From contig CM075856.1 in NCBI GenBank assembly GCA_037975125.1, positions 4,990,606 through 5,054,605 on the forward strand: a stretch of DNA of 64,000 bases, read 5' to 3'. Below, piece by piece: positions 35,362-48,090 of this stretch. The stretch's first letter is position 1. Every line of letters starts with the position of its first letter. The stretch is from Latrodectus hesperus (taxonomy: Eukaryota > Arthropoda > Arachnida > Araneae > Theridiidae). Below the pieces are notes generated by a model. The model saw only the letters and a program-made list of their open reading frames with translations. It made no database searches and was not told the origin of the DNA. The translations under genes were made by a program, and so were the position numbers.

Positions 35362-36670
35362 TTTTATATTTCATATGTACATATAACTTTTATATGTACT
35401 TCTATAAATAAAATAATTTAGTTATTTTGCGGTCATAATTTAGCTGCACACATTATTATTGCTTTTAAGGAATAAATTAGGTGAATAAAATTGCTAACAA
35501 TATCTGTTTTTCATAGGAAAATATTAAAAATGTAATAATAGCAGCATAGTTATTTTAAAAATTAATTGATATTTATAATTATTTCTTAACCTGTATTGCA
35601 AATGTGTACTAGTTATTCTTAATGAAAACGATTACTTGTATGCTTTTTACTGCTGTACTGGTATTCCAAATATTATTTGATTAACTATATCAAGTGCGAA
35701 ATATTAACAGATTCCCATGTTCTTTATTCCCGAGAAATTCATTTCTAATCAATTTTGCTTTATTCTTTCAAAAACTTTCATTTGTAAAGCAAGCATATTT
35801 TTGTAAATTATTCGTTAGGGAATTATATACGAATGCATTTTAAAATGAATTTTTTAAAAAATCTTAAGCAAAGAAAAACTAAAGTTTCGTTGAACAATGT
35901 TGTAATAAAATTCTACTATTTGGAAGAAAAAAAATTTTACTTGGCCAAAAGAAATCACTCTAGCATGCGCCCATGTCAGAATTTGTAGTATTTACGAATG
36001 CTATAAATCAGTTATGGTAATGTTTATTTATGCCACTTTTTGCTTTTTCCTCATTTGCTTAGCGAATAAATTTAAAACAGATGTGAATAATTTCGAGTTC
36101 ATTTATATGCCACGAGAATGGCCTCAACTGTGAAAATTGTTGTTGGAAACTGAATGGAAAACTGAATAATGAGCATCAAGAAAATTTAAATGGCATAACT
36201 CATTCTTTTATTCCAGAAATTTCCTCATGTTTTTTCAATGAAATAAATATGATGTTTTTAAATAATATTCAAAAAAGAAAATTCAGTTCTAGGTGAGATT
36301 ATATTATTTTTTCAATAAATGTAAAGCATTATTGAGGATGAAAAAATAATTTTGCACTGAAATTTTGATTGATTTTATTTGAGCTCTTATAAAAATTTCG
36401 ATTTTATTTTGTGATTATTATTGTCTGGTTTTAGTTGCAAGAGTACAACTTGTAGATTATAAATCAATTGTTTCCTATTGTGTGATGAAATGGTATTTGA
36501 TTAACAATTTCATTCAGCTAGTCAGTGAATTACAACGCATTATAAATTTCTTGCGACAACTTGATTTATTCATTAATATATTTTAAGACTTACCATCAAA
36601 TACTCTTTGTTACTATTAAATTCTAACAATATTTGGGATAAGTGTCAGCAATATCTTTCACATTAATCTT
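35361..36670. other. A+T-rich non-coding stretch
   Basis: No gene, terminus or structured repeat seen. Confidence 0.6.
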
Positions 36671-36674
36671 TTAT

Positions 36675-37642
36675 ATCTCTAAAGATGAAAAAGCTGCGTT
36701 TGATCTCCTCGGGACACATTACTGAAAGATAAGTGTGAGCTGACTTTTATAAAAGTTTAGTTCTGGGTGAGATAAGGTTATTTTTAAAGTAGAAAAATGT
36801 CTAAAGATCTCGTCCATGTTTGTTGTAGTGTTATCTTGGGAAATCCTCTTTTCTTTCAGCCCTTTTCCATCTATGAATTGTAGATGGTACTTAACAATCT
36901 CGACTTGACCAAAACTTTTAGACCTGATAGCATCCATGGCCAGATGGTTAAACATCTTGACATCCATTGATGATGGATACAATCATACCTTTTAGGAATC
37001 CTGATCAAGATGATGTTTCTCCTGGGTGCTATAAACCTATTGCTCTAACCACCATTTCATGTAAAATCATGAAAAAATGACTATGGGGTGGTTGCTCTTC
37101 TACCTAGATATCTATAATCTTCTACCAAAAGAACAATATAGTTTCAGAAAAAGTCATAGCACAGAAGAGATAAGTGATGCCCAAAATATGCGACTTACCA
37201 ATCATACTGTGACTTTATTTCTGGATTCATCAAAGGCTTTTGACCGTGTCTGGAAACATAAATTATTAAACTCTACGAAGATTTTGGTGTCAGAAGTAAA
37301 GCCTTGACATGGAGTGCAGATTTCTTGAGAAATAGTCTGATAAAAGCGAAGCATAATTCCACTGTGTCAAAGACCTATAAATTGAGTCAAAGCGTCCCCC
37401 AGGTTTCTTTATTGAGCCCCATTCTTTTCTGTTTGCATTTGGTTGAGATTGAGAAAATTATATCAAGGAGAGAGAATTGTGATATCGGCTTTTTCGCAGA
37501 TGATTTTGGTGCTCTGGCTCTGATGCGAGTGAAACTGAGACTGACATCAATTTTACCCTTGAAGACGTGTGTAAATTCTCGAAAGACCACAAATCAAATT
37601 TTAATCCAAATAATCTATTCTTAGTTTTTTTTTAATCTGAAG
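36675..37642 (+). pseudogene. Jockey/I-clade LINE ORF2 fragment: linker and reverse transcriptase
   Basis: In several frames the plus strand reads, in order: SKDEKAAFDLLGTHY (36680), RPDSIHGQMVKHLDIH (36920-36968), the region before the first RT block; KPIALTTISCKIMKK (37032-37076); NLLPKEQYSFRKSHSTEE (37112-37165); NHTVTLFLDSSKAFDRVWKH (37200-37258), with the block A Asp; and SQSVPQVSLLSPILFCL followed by GFFADDFGALAL (37490-37521), the catalytic F-A-D-D box. The fragment ends near 37640 where Tc1-like sequence starts. At least three frameshifts are present and the endonuclease and RNase H parts are absent. In an active LINE this enzyme copies the element RNA at the nicked target. Confidence 0.85.
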
Positions 37643-37644
37643 TT

Positions 37645-38283
37645 GTTAAATGGGCGAAAAAACATCGCAAACCTCTCTTAAGTATTCAGCATAAGAACAT
37701 GCAAAGTGAGGCTATGAATGGAACAATGTGGAGTTCATTCATGAGAAAATGTTTAATTTAGATGGACCAGATCGAAACAAGTATTACTAGCATCGCATAG
37801 AAACCAAAAAGGAGATTTCATTTAGCCGCAATTTTGGTAGAAGCACATTGATGGTGTGGGGAGCTTTCACGAGCTATGGAACAACCCCCATCTGTTAGAT
37901 CACACCTAAAATGAATTCCTCCGATTATATTGAACTCCTAGATAACGTTCTTTTGAATTATGCCGAAGATATGGATGAAGATTCCAGGGTATTTCAACAA
38001 GACAATGCAAGCATTCACAACTCTAAAAAAGCCTTTTTCATGGAGCGAAACATCAAGGTTCTCGAAGAGAAGTCCCGATCTAAACCCTATTGAAAACATA
38101 TGGGTATTAATAAGACAAAAAGCTTACGAAAACGGCCACTTTGAGTCAATAATGGACTTAAAAGACAAAATTCGTGATGTATGGTCGAATTTGCCATTAA
38201 ATTACTTTCAAAATCTTGTAAAATCGATACCAAATAGAATGCTTGAAATAATTGTAAGCAGTGAAGGGGTCACACATTATTAA
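37645..38283 (+). pseudogene. Tc1-like transposase, catalytic part, broken
   Basis: After KWAKKHRK (37650) the frames yield LMVWGAF (37848-37868), MNSSDYIELLDNVLLNYAED (37911), FQQDNASIHNSKK (second catalytic Asp, 38000-38030), SPDLNPIENIW with the catalytic Glu (38073-38105) and LPLNYFQNLVKSIPNRMLEI before a final VTHY and stop at 38283. The first catalytic Asp region near 37740 is degraded. Several frameshifts occur. It belongs to a different Tc1 lineage from the 28580 copy, judging from the C-terminus and the ends. Confidence 0.85.
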
Positions 38284-38528
38284 TTAATAAGTTTGTTTGA
38301 AAAATAACAAGTATCTTTAATTGCATTTCCACTCGAAATTTCTGATTTTTTGATTAAATGATCTAAATTCTCACTAAATTAAGTTAAGTTTATTTTTGCA
38401 ATTTTTTTCACTGAATAACTGAAAACTAAAAATGTGATTCAAATTAAGGCAATTCAAAAAAATATCATGCAATTTTATATGAAAAAGAAGTGAATTTTTG
38501 AGTGTCTTTAATTGCATTTCCACCAGTG
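37645..38528 (+). mobile_element. Second Tc1-like transposon, 5' part lost, IR/DR-type right end
   Basis: The right end finishes CATTTCCACCAGTG at about 38528 followed by TATA. The same core, TCTTTAATTGCATTTCCAC, occurs twice: at about 38313-38331 and at the terminus (38504-38522), about 190 bases apart in the same orientation. Paired direct repeats inside a terminal repeat are the IR/DR arrangement of many Tc1-like elements. The left side begins abruptly against the LINE fragment at 37642, so the left terminus and N-terminal coding are gone. Confidence 0.75.
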
Positions 38529-38539
38529 TATATCTATCT

Positions 38540-40416
38540 AATATATTATTTCTGATAATCCTTAGAATATTAAATACCAATATCTTTTTTTTTGAAAAAC
38601 AGGAAATAAAATATAATGCAACCCGTATTCTTAAGAAAAAGTTAATTGGAAGTTAAAGGATAAAATTCTTTTGTGATTTTAGATCTAAATTCATGGAAAA
38701 AGTCAATACCAAAACAAGGCAAATAATCTAGAAAAACAAAAAATTATCCTCTCTCTTATTTGATTTAGATGAACTATAGCAAACTTTTGTACAGTTTTTT
38801 TTCTGAACGAAGTTTATTTCGTCTCATAAATAAACAACAATTGCTTTCACGTTGCGCAATTCAAGTGTAAAATAATTAGTTTTTATAATTCTGGAAAACT
38901 TCTAAGTTTCTTTTCTTAAATTAAAAAAAGTGAAATAAAATAATTTTTTTATTTAATATTAATCAAAAAGCAAAAATTTTATTTTTTTAACTGAATATTT
39001 TGCGAGAATTTCTCATTTCATTGATTAAAAAAACACGCTAAAATAAATAAAATTTAAAAAAATGCTTATTTTTTTAACTGCAAACTCATTTATCGTCATT
39101 ATTTTTTATGAATTATATTTTGACAATAATCAGTGTTTTTTATTTCAAAAAGTTGTCATATTTTATTATACAAAATATGATAATATATGTTATATAAGAT
39201 AAACTATTACAACTACAAAATTAGTTTTAAAATAATGAAAGCTTTTCATTATTACATTAAAGACATATACATTAAAGAAACTCATTAATTTATAACAGTT
39301 TTAATTAAATAATTATAGTATTTTCGTATTCTAAAAGGACTTATGAGGAAAATTAAAATGTAATGAATATCTGCACAGTCAAAATTATATAGGAAATCGG
39401 CCAATTGAGGATAAAAGTAGCTTAGAAGACCAAACGTGGATTAAAATTAATGCTGACAAATCAATCAATCAAACCAACAGATTAAATATAGCAAATATTA
39501 ATATGCTGAGAATGATATATAACATTCGGGGAGTTGAATTATGGTTAATTATCAGAGAAACGTTTTATAAAAATTTAAGAATTTATACTACACATCTTTA
39601 AATTTGAACCATTAGTCCTTCAATTTATTAAACTAATTATGGCAACAAAAAACATAATTCATTCTAGAAATCTGCAAAATTTTCTTTTATTTCAAGGAAA
39701 GTGCATAAAATTGATGCATTTTTTACATAAAATATTAACAAGTTTTGAAGGATAAATAATAAATAGGTACTGATTATAAGATTTGAAATTTGATGATATA
39801 GTAAATAAAAATGAAAGCAACCCATAAAAATGTTTTCTTTCAAATCAGAGATTATTTTGATTGTTTTACCAGATACATTTATGGAAGAAAATGTCCGTTT
39901 TCTTATGTCTTTTTCATTTTTTAAATTGATAAAAATGCATGTTAGCTTAAACCTTCATAACTTAGACATTCTAACAAATTTTTTTATAAATTTAATTAAG
40001 ACTGTTTTAATAAATTCTTTCGAAAGTAAATTTTCAATGTTCTCTTTGCAGGAATCTTTAGATATATCTTATTCCAATGTGTAAATTATCATCGTATTTC
40101 TTGAAACCCTTATTTCCTGTAATGCATTCAAAAATAATTTAATGGATAGCAAAAATTATCCTCAATATCTAGTAATGATCTACGAAATACAGCTGATATT
40201 GATTGTTATCCTCAACACGCTACGTTAAGTGAGATATAGAGGAATAATTTGAATATAATTGTATAATATTCTAAAATTTAAAATGTCTTAGAAATGTGAA
40301 GCAATTGATTCCTTAAAATAATTTCAAAAATAGAACCTAAAAACTAATATATAAAACCATTTATACGAACAACTGATCTATTATATAAAATTTCCCCTCT
40401 TTTCTTGTTTTGGTCA
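38540..40416. other. A+T-rich non-coding stretch
   Basis: Only A+T-driven ORFs; no element or gene recognised. Confidence 0.6.
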
Positions 40417-40567
40417 GCCGAACTGGCAGCCGAATGGTTAGCGCTATTGCTTTCGGTTCAACAGTTCGTAGGTTCGAATCCCATCTTGGGCATGGATGTT
40501 TGTAGTGGTTCGGAATCCTCTTCAAAACCGTAACTCCCGGTCTAACTTCCCCTCGTATGCAAAAATT
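40417..40567 (+). mobile_element. tRNA-derived SINE, family A, 3'-shortened
   Basis: Head GCCGAACTGGCAGCCGAATG, B box GGTTCGAATCCCA and body GTAGTGGTTCGGAATCCTCT match the other copies. It ends after CCCTCGTATGCAAAAATT, without the GAGCGACAAAC tail. Confidence 0.85.
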
Positions 40568-40569
40568 GC

Positions 40570-41053
40570 TTATTCAAGTTTAACCTTCAAAATTTTTCCA
40601 AAAATGAAGTATTTTGTGAATAAGTATCAAATAAAGTAAAGAAAATTTAGATTTCATTTTAAATATGCTGAAAATGTTTTTTCCTTGTATCTATTAATAT
40701 TTACCTCTTCTTTCAAATGTCAAAATACAAAAAAGCACACACAGCAAATGCAATTAAATGAAGTATTCTCCATTAAATGCCTCATAAACTAAATATCATT
40801 TTTTCAAATGAAATTGTCTCCGTAAGCCACTTGAATAATTGAATTAAATATCATATACCTAAATATCTCAAAGTAATAATTAACAAAAATGGAAAAACCT
40901 AAAGTATCTGATTTTCCATTTTGAGATATTTAGAAATATTCAGCAAAAGAAGGAGGTAAAAAAATATGTATACCTTCTTCTTTTGATGAACAAGGCATTA
41001 TTTTTCAATTTGAGTATAATGCAGTTTTTTTGTCATAACCTTATTTAAAACAC

Positions 41054-41091
<38 letters not shown>

Positions 41092-42740
41092 TGTAAAACG
41101 AGATAAATATTTTTTCGTATTTAATTTATCATCATCATAATGCAATGTAAATATCAAAAGTAAAACCTATGGTAGATAAGAAATAAATACCTTTTTTCTA
41201 TTGGTTAAAATAAAATAATGCTTGCTACATTCAGTGCACAAGAAAGAAATACATGGCTTTCATCACTTATAGTCAATGATTGTAAATAAATAAATACTAT
41301 TTTCCGATGAAAAGAACTCCTTTTCCTTTCTTTCTTTTTTTGTACTTTAGTACTTTCCAGTAGTGATTTAATATTTAACAAATATTTAACTCTTAACAAA
41401 GAAAATCTAATGCAGCCGCATATTTTGACATACATTTTAAAGTATTTATGATTTATAATATGTAGTGCTTGTGTGTGTTATTGTTTTCATATATATGAAA
41501 ACTATCTTATTTATAACATTGTAAAATGATGTTTTCGTTTTCTCATATATAAAAGCAATTAAATGCTAAAATGTTTTCTTAAAAACAATTGAAAAAAGCT
41601 ACGTAGATTTTGACATATTTTATAATTGAAATATTTTTCATACAAAAAAATTAATTATAAGTAGAATGATTGAAATTTCATTTAGGTATTACATACCTTT
41701 CGTTTACTGTTATAAACACTGCAGATTCACATCAGATAAGCAATTAAGGCTCCTTTTGTGAACAAAGTTTATATAAATTAAGGATAAAAACATTGTTTTG
41801 CCCTATTTTGCCAAAAAATTCACTATGAAATGCGAATGCATATGCAATATGAAACGCAAAGAATGCTGCTATGAAAACTATCCTAAATTAATTTTACAAA
41901 GATATTTTAAAGTTATTTAAGCGAAGTTTAAATGTTTTAAAATAAAATCATTCTAGTGAAATAGAGGTAAGCAAAATATATAAGTGATTTTCTCCAAATC
42001 ATAATCCTTCAAAAGACGTTAAGTCTCTTATGCTTTTAGGAGGAATAAAAGCCAATAAACTGGATCCGTCAATCCGTATATTTCTTTCAATAGTTTTAGG
42101 ACGATCGAATTTCTTCATATATTTAAATATTCTAGAAATTTTAGGAAAAATGCTTTGAGAATGCCCATTTAATATATAAAAAAATAAGCTTTTTGAATAA
42201 AAATGGAAGCATTAATTCTCTATAGTTCACTGATTAAAATTATTCTTTGTTATGAAAATTTCAGAATTATCAACGCATCTAGGGATTTCTTTCAATAGGT
42301 TATGCACGAACCCATTTCTGCAATTAAGGAATTAATTATGGCCCTGTCATTTAAATGAGTTTATTTGCAAGTAATTAATTTTATTTACTAAAAAAACTCA
42401 TTTTCTGCACCTATTTTTAAGAAATAATTGATTTTATTTAAGAATAATTGCCTCCTAATATTAAAAGAAAAGAAGAAATGCATCAAATTTAATTTTCTTT
42501 TAATTTAATAAAATAAGCATTAAAATTTACATTATCATTCATGTATTCTTTTTTTATACAGAAGGATATCTTAGTAATCAAAGCCATTATTTCAGAAGAA
42601 TTTAATTTCATTTACTTCAGATATTTCACAACTGCTTTTTTAGTCGTTTTAATATTCAAAATCGACAGGGAAATTTACTCCAAAATTATCATAATAAATG
42701 GAATTTCAATGAATTTCTATCGATTCTGTTATATATTCAA
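40570..42740. other. A+T-rich non-coding stretch with a short (TA)n at 41059-41088
   Basis: Only the 30-base TA run and A+T-driven ORFs were seen. Confidence 0.6.
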
Positions 42741-42744
42741 TTAA

Positions 42745-43723
42745 CCCCTTAACTGTGACATATACTTCAGAAAAACTGAACCAAAAATTATATAGTATTA
42801 TATAAAAATAGAAAATTTTTTTGACTGTTTAATTTTATTCTTTATATTATTATAAGAGTTAGAAAATGCTTTTTTATTACAAAAATAAATTTTTATGAGA
42901 TACAATAACTGCTATATTTACAATTTTTACCGACACATAAAACATTGATTACACATATATGTTTTCATATTGAGCAAATTAAACGAAATTTTGAAGCTAA
43001 ATATAACTAGTATAATATAAAAACATAACAATATGATTTTCAATACATAAATTTTACAAATCTTTTACAGTAATGGTATATCCCAAAACAAGGTACTTCT
43101 CAAAAGCCTATATATTGCACTTTTTACAATAAGCTCTTGTCTCATGCCTTATTCTCTTCTCTTGTTCATCGTTTTTACGACAGCATTTAAAACAATGCCT
43201 GGTTGGAGTAGATTTTTCCCCATTGATGGGATGTGTTCTGGAAAGTGTCGACCTGTGAGGCGCAGTAAATTTACACAAGGACGACCTGGTCCTGGTAGTT
43301 GTACATTTGGTTTATTTAGTTCAACAATTGATTTTCTGACGTTCATATTTTTCGCACCTCCTGCTGAAGTATGCAAAATAAAAGAGTTATTTATATAACG
43401 CCTGGTGTAGGATATGGAAAAATATTTTCTAGTTATATTTTTTACCTCCTTTTCTAGCAACCGGGAAGTCTGTAAGATGTTGATCGACTTTAACATCACC
43501 TCACATAGTGTTGTTGTAGTCGTGGACTACCTTCAGAAATAAAATTGTAATTTGTAAAAAACTAGGACTACTTGTGTCATTTATTAAGAAAATAGGGAAT
43601 TAAGCATCCTAAAGTAGAAACGAACTCAGCTCGGACTTCTACAAAATAGAAACGTTAATTTTTCATCACAAATACTGCACGCAGTAAATGCCCGAACTGA
43701 ATTCGGGCGACACTGGCAAGGGG
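42745..43723 (-). mobile_element. Non-autonomous piggyBac-type element with TTAA duplications (979 bp)
   Basis: TTAA at 42741-42744 and at 43724-43727 flank it exactly. The left end CCCCTTAACTGTG and the reverse complement of the right end CCCCTTGCCAGTG agree at 10 of 13 bases. Just inside the right end is a hairpin, GCCCGAACTGAATTCGGGC (43690-43708). The interior holds the C-terminal end of a piggyBac transposase on the minus strand; the N-terminal and catalytic parts are deleted. Confidence 0.9.
43085..43500 (-). pseudogene. piggyBac-family transposase, C-terminal Cys-rich domain
   Basis: On the minus strand the reading LRLTGRHFPEHIP (about 43220-43270) is the LTGRHF block that precedes the C-terminal zinc-binding domain of piggyBac transposases. 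A one-base shift then moves the frame. The new frame reads TRHCFKCCRKNDEQEKRIRH and AYCKKCNI, giving the paired C-x2-C motifs of that domain, followed by a stop. The domain helps bind transposon ends in this family. Upstream coding (SFILHTSAGGAKNMNVRKSI) is only partly family-like. No active protein is possible. Confidence 0.8.
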
Positions 43724-43727
43724 TTAA

Positions 43728-44478
43728 ATATATGACAGAATTGCAAGAAATTCATTGAAAAATTTTAAAATCTATAAAACTTGTTTCTTTTTAATAATTT
43801 TATTCCAAATTAAATTTTTTTTTCTGAATTCAACAAAAATCTTCCAGGAATGGATAAAATATCCAGAATAAAAATTTCCTTACTTTAAGTGGATAAGCAC
43901 ATTACACTTTTAAAATGTAACTATATGTCACCACATTTGCTTAAAAATTAAAATCTAATTTTTCCTTATAAATTAACATAAGTGAACCAGTTTTCTCTCT
44001 TATGAATCTAATTTTGGATAACTTTGCTTAGTAATTTTTTACTGCAATTTTAATATTTAAATTTATGAGCAGTTATTTTACAGTTTTTCTCTTAAAGTTA
44101 CCGTCATATTCATTTAAGAATTTGCTATATTTAATACGAAATACTCACAACAAACTTAGATAAATTTTTAAACAAAGCCATTTAATATTTTCATTCTCTT
44201 TTCATCGAAACTAAATCACATTTGGTTTTCTGTGAGTTTTAAAATATCACATCAGAATTATAAATCATTAAAAGGAAAACAAAACAAACTAAACATGGTG
44301 CAATAAAGTTAAAGGAAGCAAAATGCTCACATTTTTTCACAGTTGCCAAACTCACACAATCTTATATTAGTTCCGATGAAAATGCACAGAAAAAATAATT
44401 AAAATCTGCACACAAACAACATTTATCTGTAAATTTAATTTTAAGTATGGTTTCAATATTACTGCTATCAAAAATGTT
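43728..44478. other. A+T-rich non-coding stretch
   Basis: Nothing recognisable. Confidence 0.6.
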
Positions 44479-44765
44479 GCCGCCCAACTTGTCTTGTGGT
44501 CAGCGTGCCTGACTACGAATAAGGAGGTCCTGGGTTCGAATCCCGATTCGGGCATGCATGTAATTTCTCTCTTTATCTATCTTGTCTTCGTCCTTTCCTT
44601 GTATGAATGAGGTGTGAATAATTTCATATCCTATAAATGGGTCCCTATGGCATGTGTGTACTGAAGAAGTCGGACTCCACACCAAAATATGGTTCAGTTG
44701 GAAAAGTGGAGCAGCGCACTCCATATTGTCAGCCTAGCTGGCACACGACAACATCATCAAATAAG
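44479..44765 (+). mobile_element. tRNA-derived SINE, family B with tail X
   Basis: The head GCCGCCCAACTTGTCTTGTG and GTCAGCGTGCCTGACTACG is tRNA-like, with B box GGTTCGAATCCC. The body has a pyrimidine-rich TCTCTCTTTATCTATCTTG and GTATGAATGAGGTGTGAATA. After GGCATGTGTGTA it continues with tail X: CTGAAGAAGTCGGACTCCAC, later CAGCCTAGCTGGCACACGAC. Another copy with the same tail is at 49895. Confidence 0.88.
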
Positions 44766-46384
44766 TTAAGTTTTATTCAATTAAATATTATATTAACTCT
44801 ATTTTATCATAACCTTTAGAGGAAAGCTTTCAAAAGAAATTAAAAGCTTGCAGAAACGTTTCAAATTTGTTCTTTAATATTCTATACAACGGTATAGCAA
44901 ATTAATGCTATATATTTAAAATTTATATTAGCTATATGCAACAATAAGTGGAATTTGGTTGATTCGAATATTCGAAACTAAAAAATCTTCGTTTTTTTCT
45001 CATCTTGCTGATATTTATTATTATTTTTTTTCTATAATAAACACTTTACAAAACCTTTATCAATAAAATTATATTTTTATGCAACTGAAATGACATAATG
45101 AGTTTATATTGTTATAAAAAAGCAATTAAAATCATTATTTTTATTAATATTTTTCCAAATAAATCTAATGAACTATTAATTCAGCAATTACATGTACTTT
45201 ATAAAATTTTACGATAATCAAGTTATAGAATATATTCTTAAGTCTTTCTATTTTTATTTAAAGAACGGATGAGAAATAAATACAACCCTTAACATATGTA
45301 AATATATTCCTACGGTTTGTTTTATTCATTGTTGTTTATAAATTTCGTTTTTATATATAAATATAAATCTCTTTGTCATTGCAAACCAATTAAAATCATT
45401 TTTTATTAATATATTAAAAAAATGAAATTTACTAGTAATTTTATATTTACATGTACTTTATTATAATTTACGTTAACCAACATATAAATTGCATTTTTGG
45501 AATTTTATTTGTAAGTGTTAAATTTTATATTTAAGACAAATTATTACAAAAGAACTCAGTTTAACATATATGCGCGTGGATATTCATTCAGATATGTATC
45601 TTTGGTATATTTTATATTGTTTCTACTTTTATGGAAAAAAAAGAATCAATTTTCAACAAAAATATATTGTGTCAATATGTTTCATACATTGAAACTTTAG
45701 TATCTTGAATTAAAACAATGTATATCACACAACGTTTAAACGTTCTAAATTTATTCTTTCTTTCTTAAATTTATTATATCTAACTGTTGATCTATCAGCA
45801 TACATAATCGATTTTAATACGAACTAAAAAGAAAATTTCTCAAATGTAGGTTAAAAGTAGAAGAAAAGTAGCAGACATGAAAGAACGTCATTAAAGTGAA
45901 AGGGGCAACAGAACGTTATAAAAATGAGTTACTATATTTTTAAAGTGCTATTTCCTGTTGTCCGCGACTGATTCACAAAATGCTTCCAAAGTCAAGAAAG
46001 CCACGAAAAATTTTATAAAAAAAAATAATTATAGAAAGCAATAAAAGCATAGCAAAATATCATAGAAATTATGTAACATAATTTTATTAAAAAATATTTA
46101 TTTTAAATATTATTTTAACTTTTTCATGAAAACGTTTGCTTATTTCAGTTAAAAATAAACTTATGACATTTTTTTAAATGAAGTAATCTACTCATCTGAA
46201 AATAACTTTCACACATAATTATTTCCAGAGCTATTTAAAATCATTAGCATACATTAATTTTATTTGTACAGAAGCACATTTTTAAATTAATATTTTTTAA
46301 ACATTTTATAACACTAGTAGAATGTAACCTCTTATGAAAATACTTCAATAAATTTTGGAATGCAGAATTCTTAAAATTTTCATA
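44766..46384. other. A+T-rich non-coding stretch
   Basis: No gene or element recognised. Confidence 0.6.
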
Positions 46385-47345
46385 GGTGGTAGCTTAGAAG
46401 CAGCTTCTGTTTGATTGAGCGCCAGAAGGCAGAAGACTGACTTATCTCGTCGCCTGCTACCATTACCTGAGCCTAATACTCTGGCCTTCACGCCTAGGAT
46501 TGCCCTACCAGGAGTACACTAGTGACGTACAGCACCTAGACAGCATAGAGTGCCTCCCACGCCCGGATGAGACCGACTATATCATTGGAGGAGGAATCAA
46601 GGGATTAAAGTTAGAAATCCAGACTTTTGCTCCATTTTGCCATTGAAATAGGTCTTAGGAACATACTTGGGAAAAACACGTTATGGTGAGAATTGGATTC
46701 TATAAGAAAGGAAGAGTTCCATTCAGCATCTAAGGGATTGGAGTGATACGGAGGACATATTTCCATACCAGACATGCTTTTTCTTCTTGTTAGAGTTGGG
46801 TTTGTATTATATTGGGCACCTCTGCTTTTATCAGCATTTTGTACCATTAACTCCAAACCCAATGTTTCTTAGTTCCAGTTGCTCGGGGCACCCACTTTAT
46901 TAATAAAGTCCGATAACCATTTAATGGAGTCTAGGTGGAACTCTCTAGTATGGATGATGCCTAAAGAAGTTAATCTAGGGAGGGCAAGGGCCTCGCATTA
47001 TGACATTTCCTGCAGATAGGGTCTTGCTGAAACAGTCCCATCTGGTCAGAGAGTCAGTCATGCTAGCGATAGCTTCTTGACTTTCACCAGAAGAAGATGA
47101 TTTGGAGGTCATTTCTACCTCCTGTGAAGGATTCATTGCTGCCCCTTCACTAGATTGACTCTGAGTTCCTTTGTCTTTTTACAGTCAAGGTCTACTTCAG
47201 AGGCTTCACTGGTAAATGCAGAAAGGTTAGTTGTTTCTTGTATCTTTTCAGCCACAAGATAACAATTAATAAGCTCAGGTAATATAACAGATCCACCCAG
47301 CATTGCCTGGGTTACTGGACAAGGCAAAAATAGCGAACATCTAGA
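46385..47345. other. G+C-richer block of old mobile-element origin, unassigned
   Basis: This block stands out in composition. The minus strand has open stretches, for example SRGAQYNTNPTLTRRKSMSG (46720-46830) and LVAEKIQETTNLSAFTSEAS (47190-47270). These look like decayed ORF1-type sequence of a LINE, but I could not assign a domain. It lies directly before a plus-strand RNase H remnant, so two elements in opposite orientation may be joined here. Confidence 0.3.
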
Positions 47346-47349
47346 AGTT

Positions 47350-48090
47350 CACCAGGCAAATAGTGGCTCCGTTAAGACGCCATTACCGTGGTGCTAAATT
47401 AGCCCTAGGCACGGGTTGCATAACACCAGGGTTTACGGTAGCTGGTTTGCGGCCTCTGATTCTATATTTAAGGCTATCCTATCATTCCTACAGGACGTTC
47501 GGCGATCCACCACCTGCCGACGCGCCTGGTAGCTGCTCAGGCCCCAGGTACTAGACATGCTTAAAGATTTCCCTTTTCCGGACAGTGCATCTGCAATGGA
47601 TTCCATCTCATGTCGATATTTATGGAAATGCGGTTGCAGATAAACTGGCTAAGCTGGGTTCAGAAGCCTCGAACCCGGCCCTTTTTAAGACATTCTAACA
47701 AATCACTGCAATCAGGAAGAATTTTAACAGCATTAAATGTGGTAAATCCCCCCAATAAAGGAATGGTACAAAAGAACTAGCCTTGATAATTCTCTAGGCC
47801 TCACTTGCGAATGAAAAGGTCAGACTTCTCTTTCCAGATTTGCTACTGGTCACTTGATGGGCCTTTGTTTCTATAGTGATCAGAAGATTTTTCCAACATG
47901 CAACAAGTGCGCTGTCAGAAAATGTTTTCCCGGCAACACATTTTGAGAGCCAACGCTGGACCTGTCACGTCCAAGGTCGCACCTTCTCAAGGTGCTGCAT
48001 AAAGAAGCACTGCGTGTATGGCAGCAGAGATGGGAAAACAATGAAGTTGGTCGCTAGACCTTTAGATTCTTCGAAACAGTAACCGAAAAA
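47350..48090 (+). pseudogene. LINE ORF2 RNase H domain remnant
   Basis: The clear block is HLQWIPSHVDIYGNAVADKL followed by AKLGSEASNPALFKTF (about 47588-47697), the His and Asp motifs of the RNase H domain at the end of jockey/R1-type LINE ORF2. Before it, pieces such as LILYLRLSYHSYRTFGD lie in a shifted frame. After it, a Cys-containing stretch (near 47890-47915) and SKVAPSQGAA (47970) recall the C-terminal Cys-rich tail. Stops and shifts are frequent. In an active element the domain removes the RNA strand after first-strand synthesis. Confidence 0.75.
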
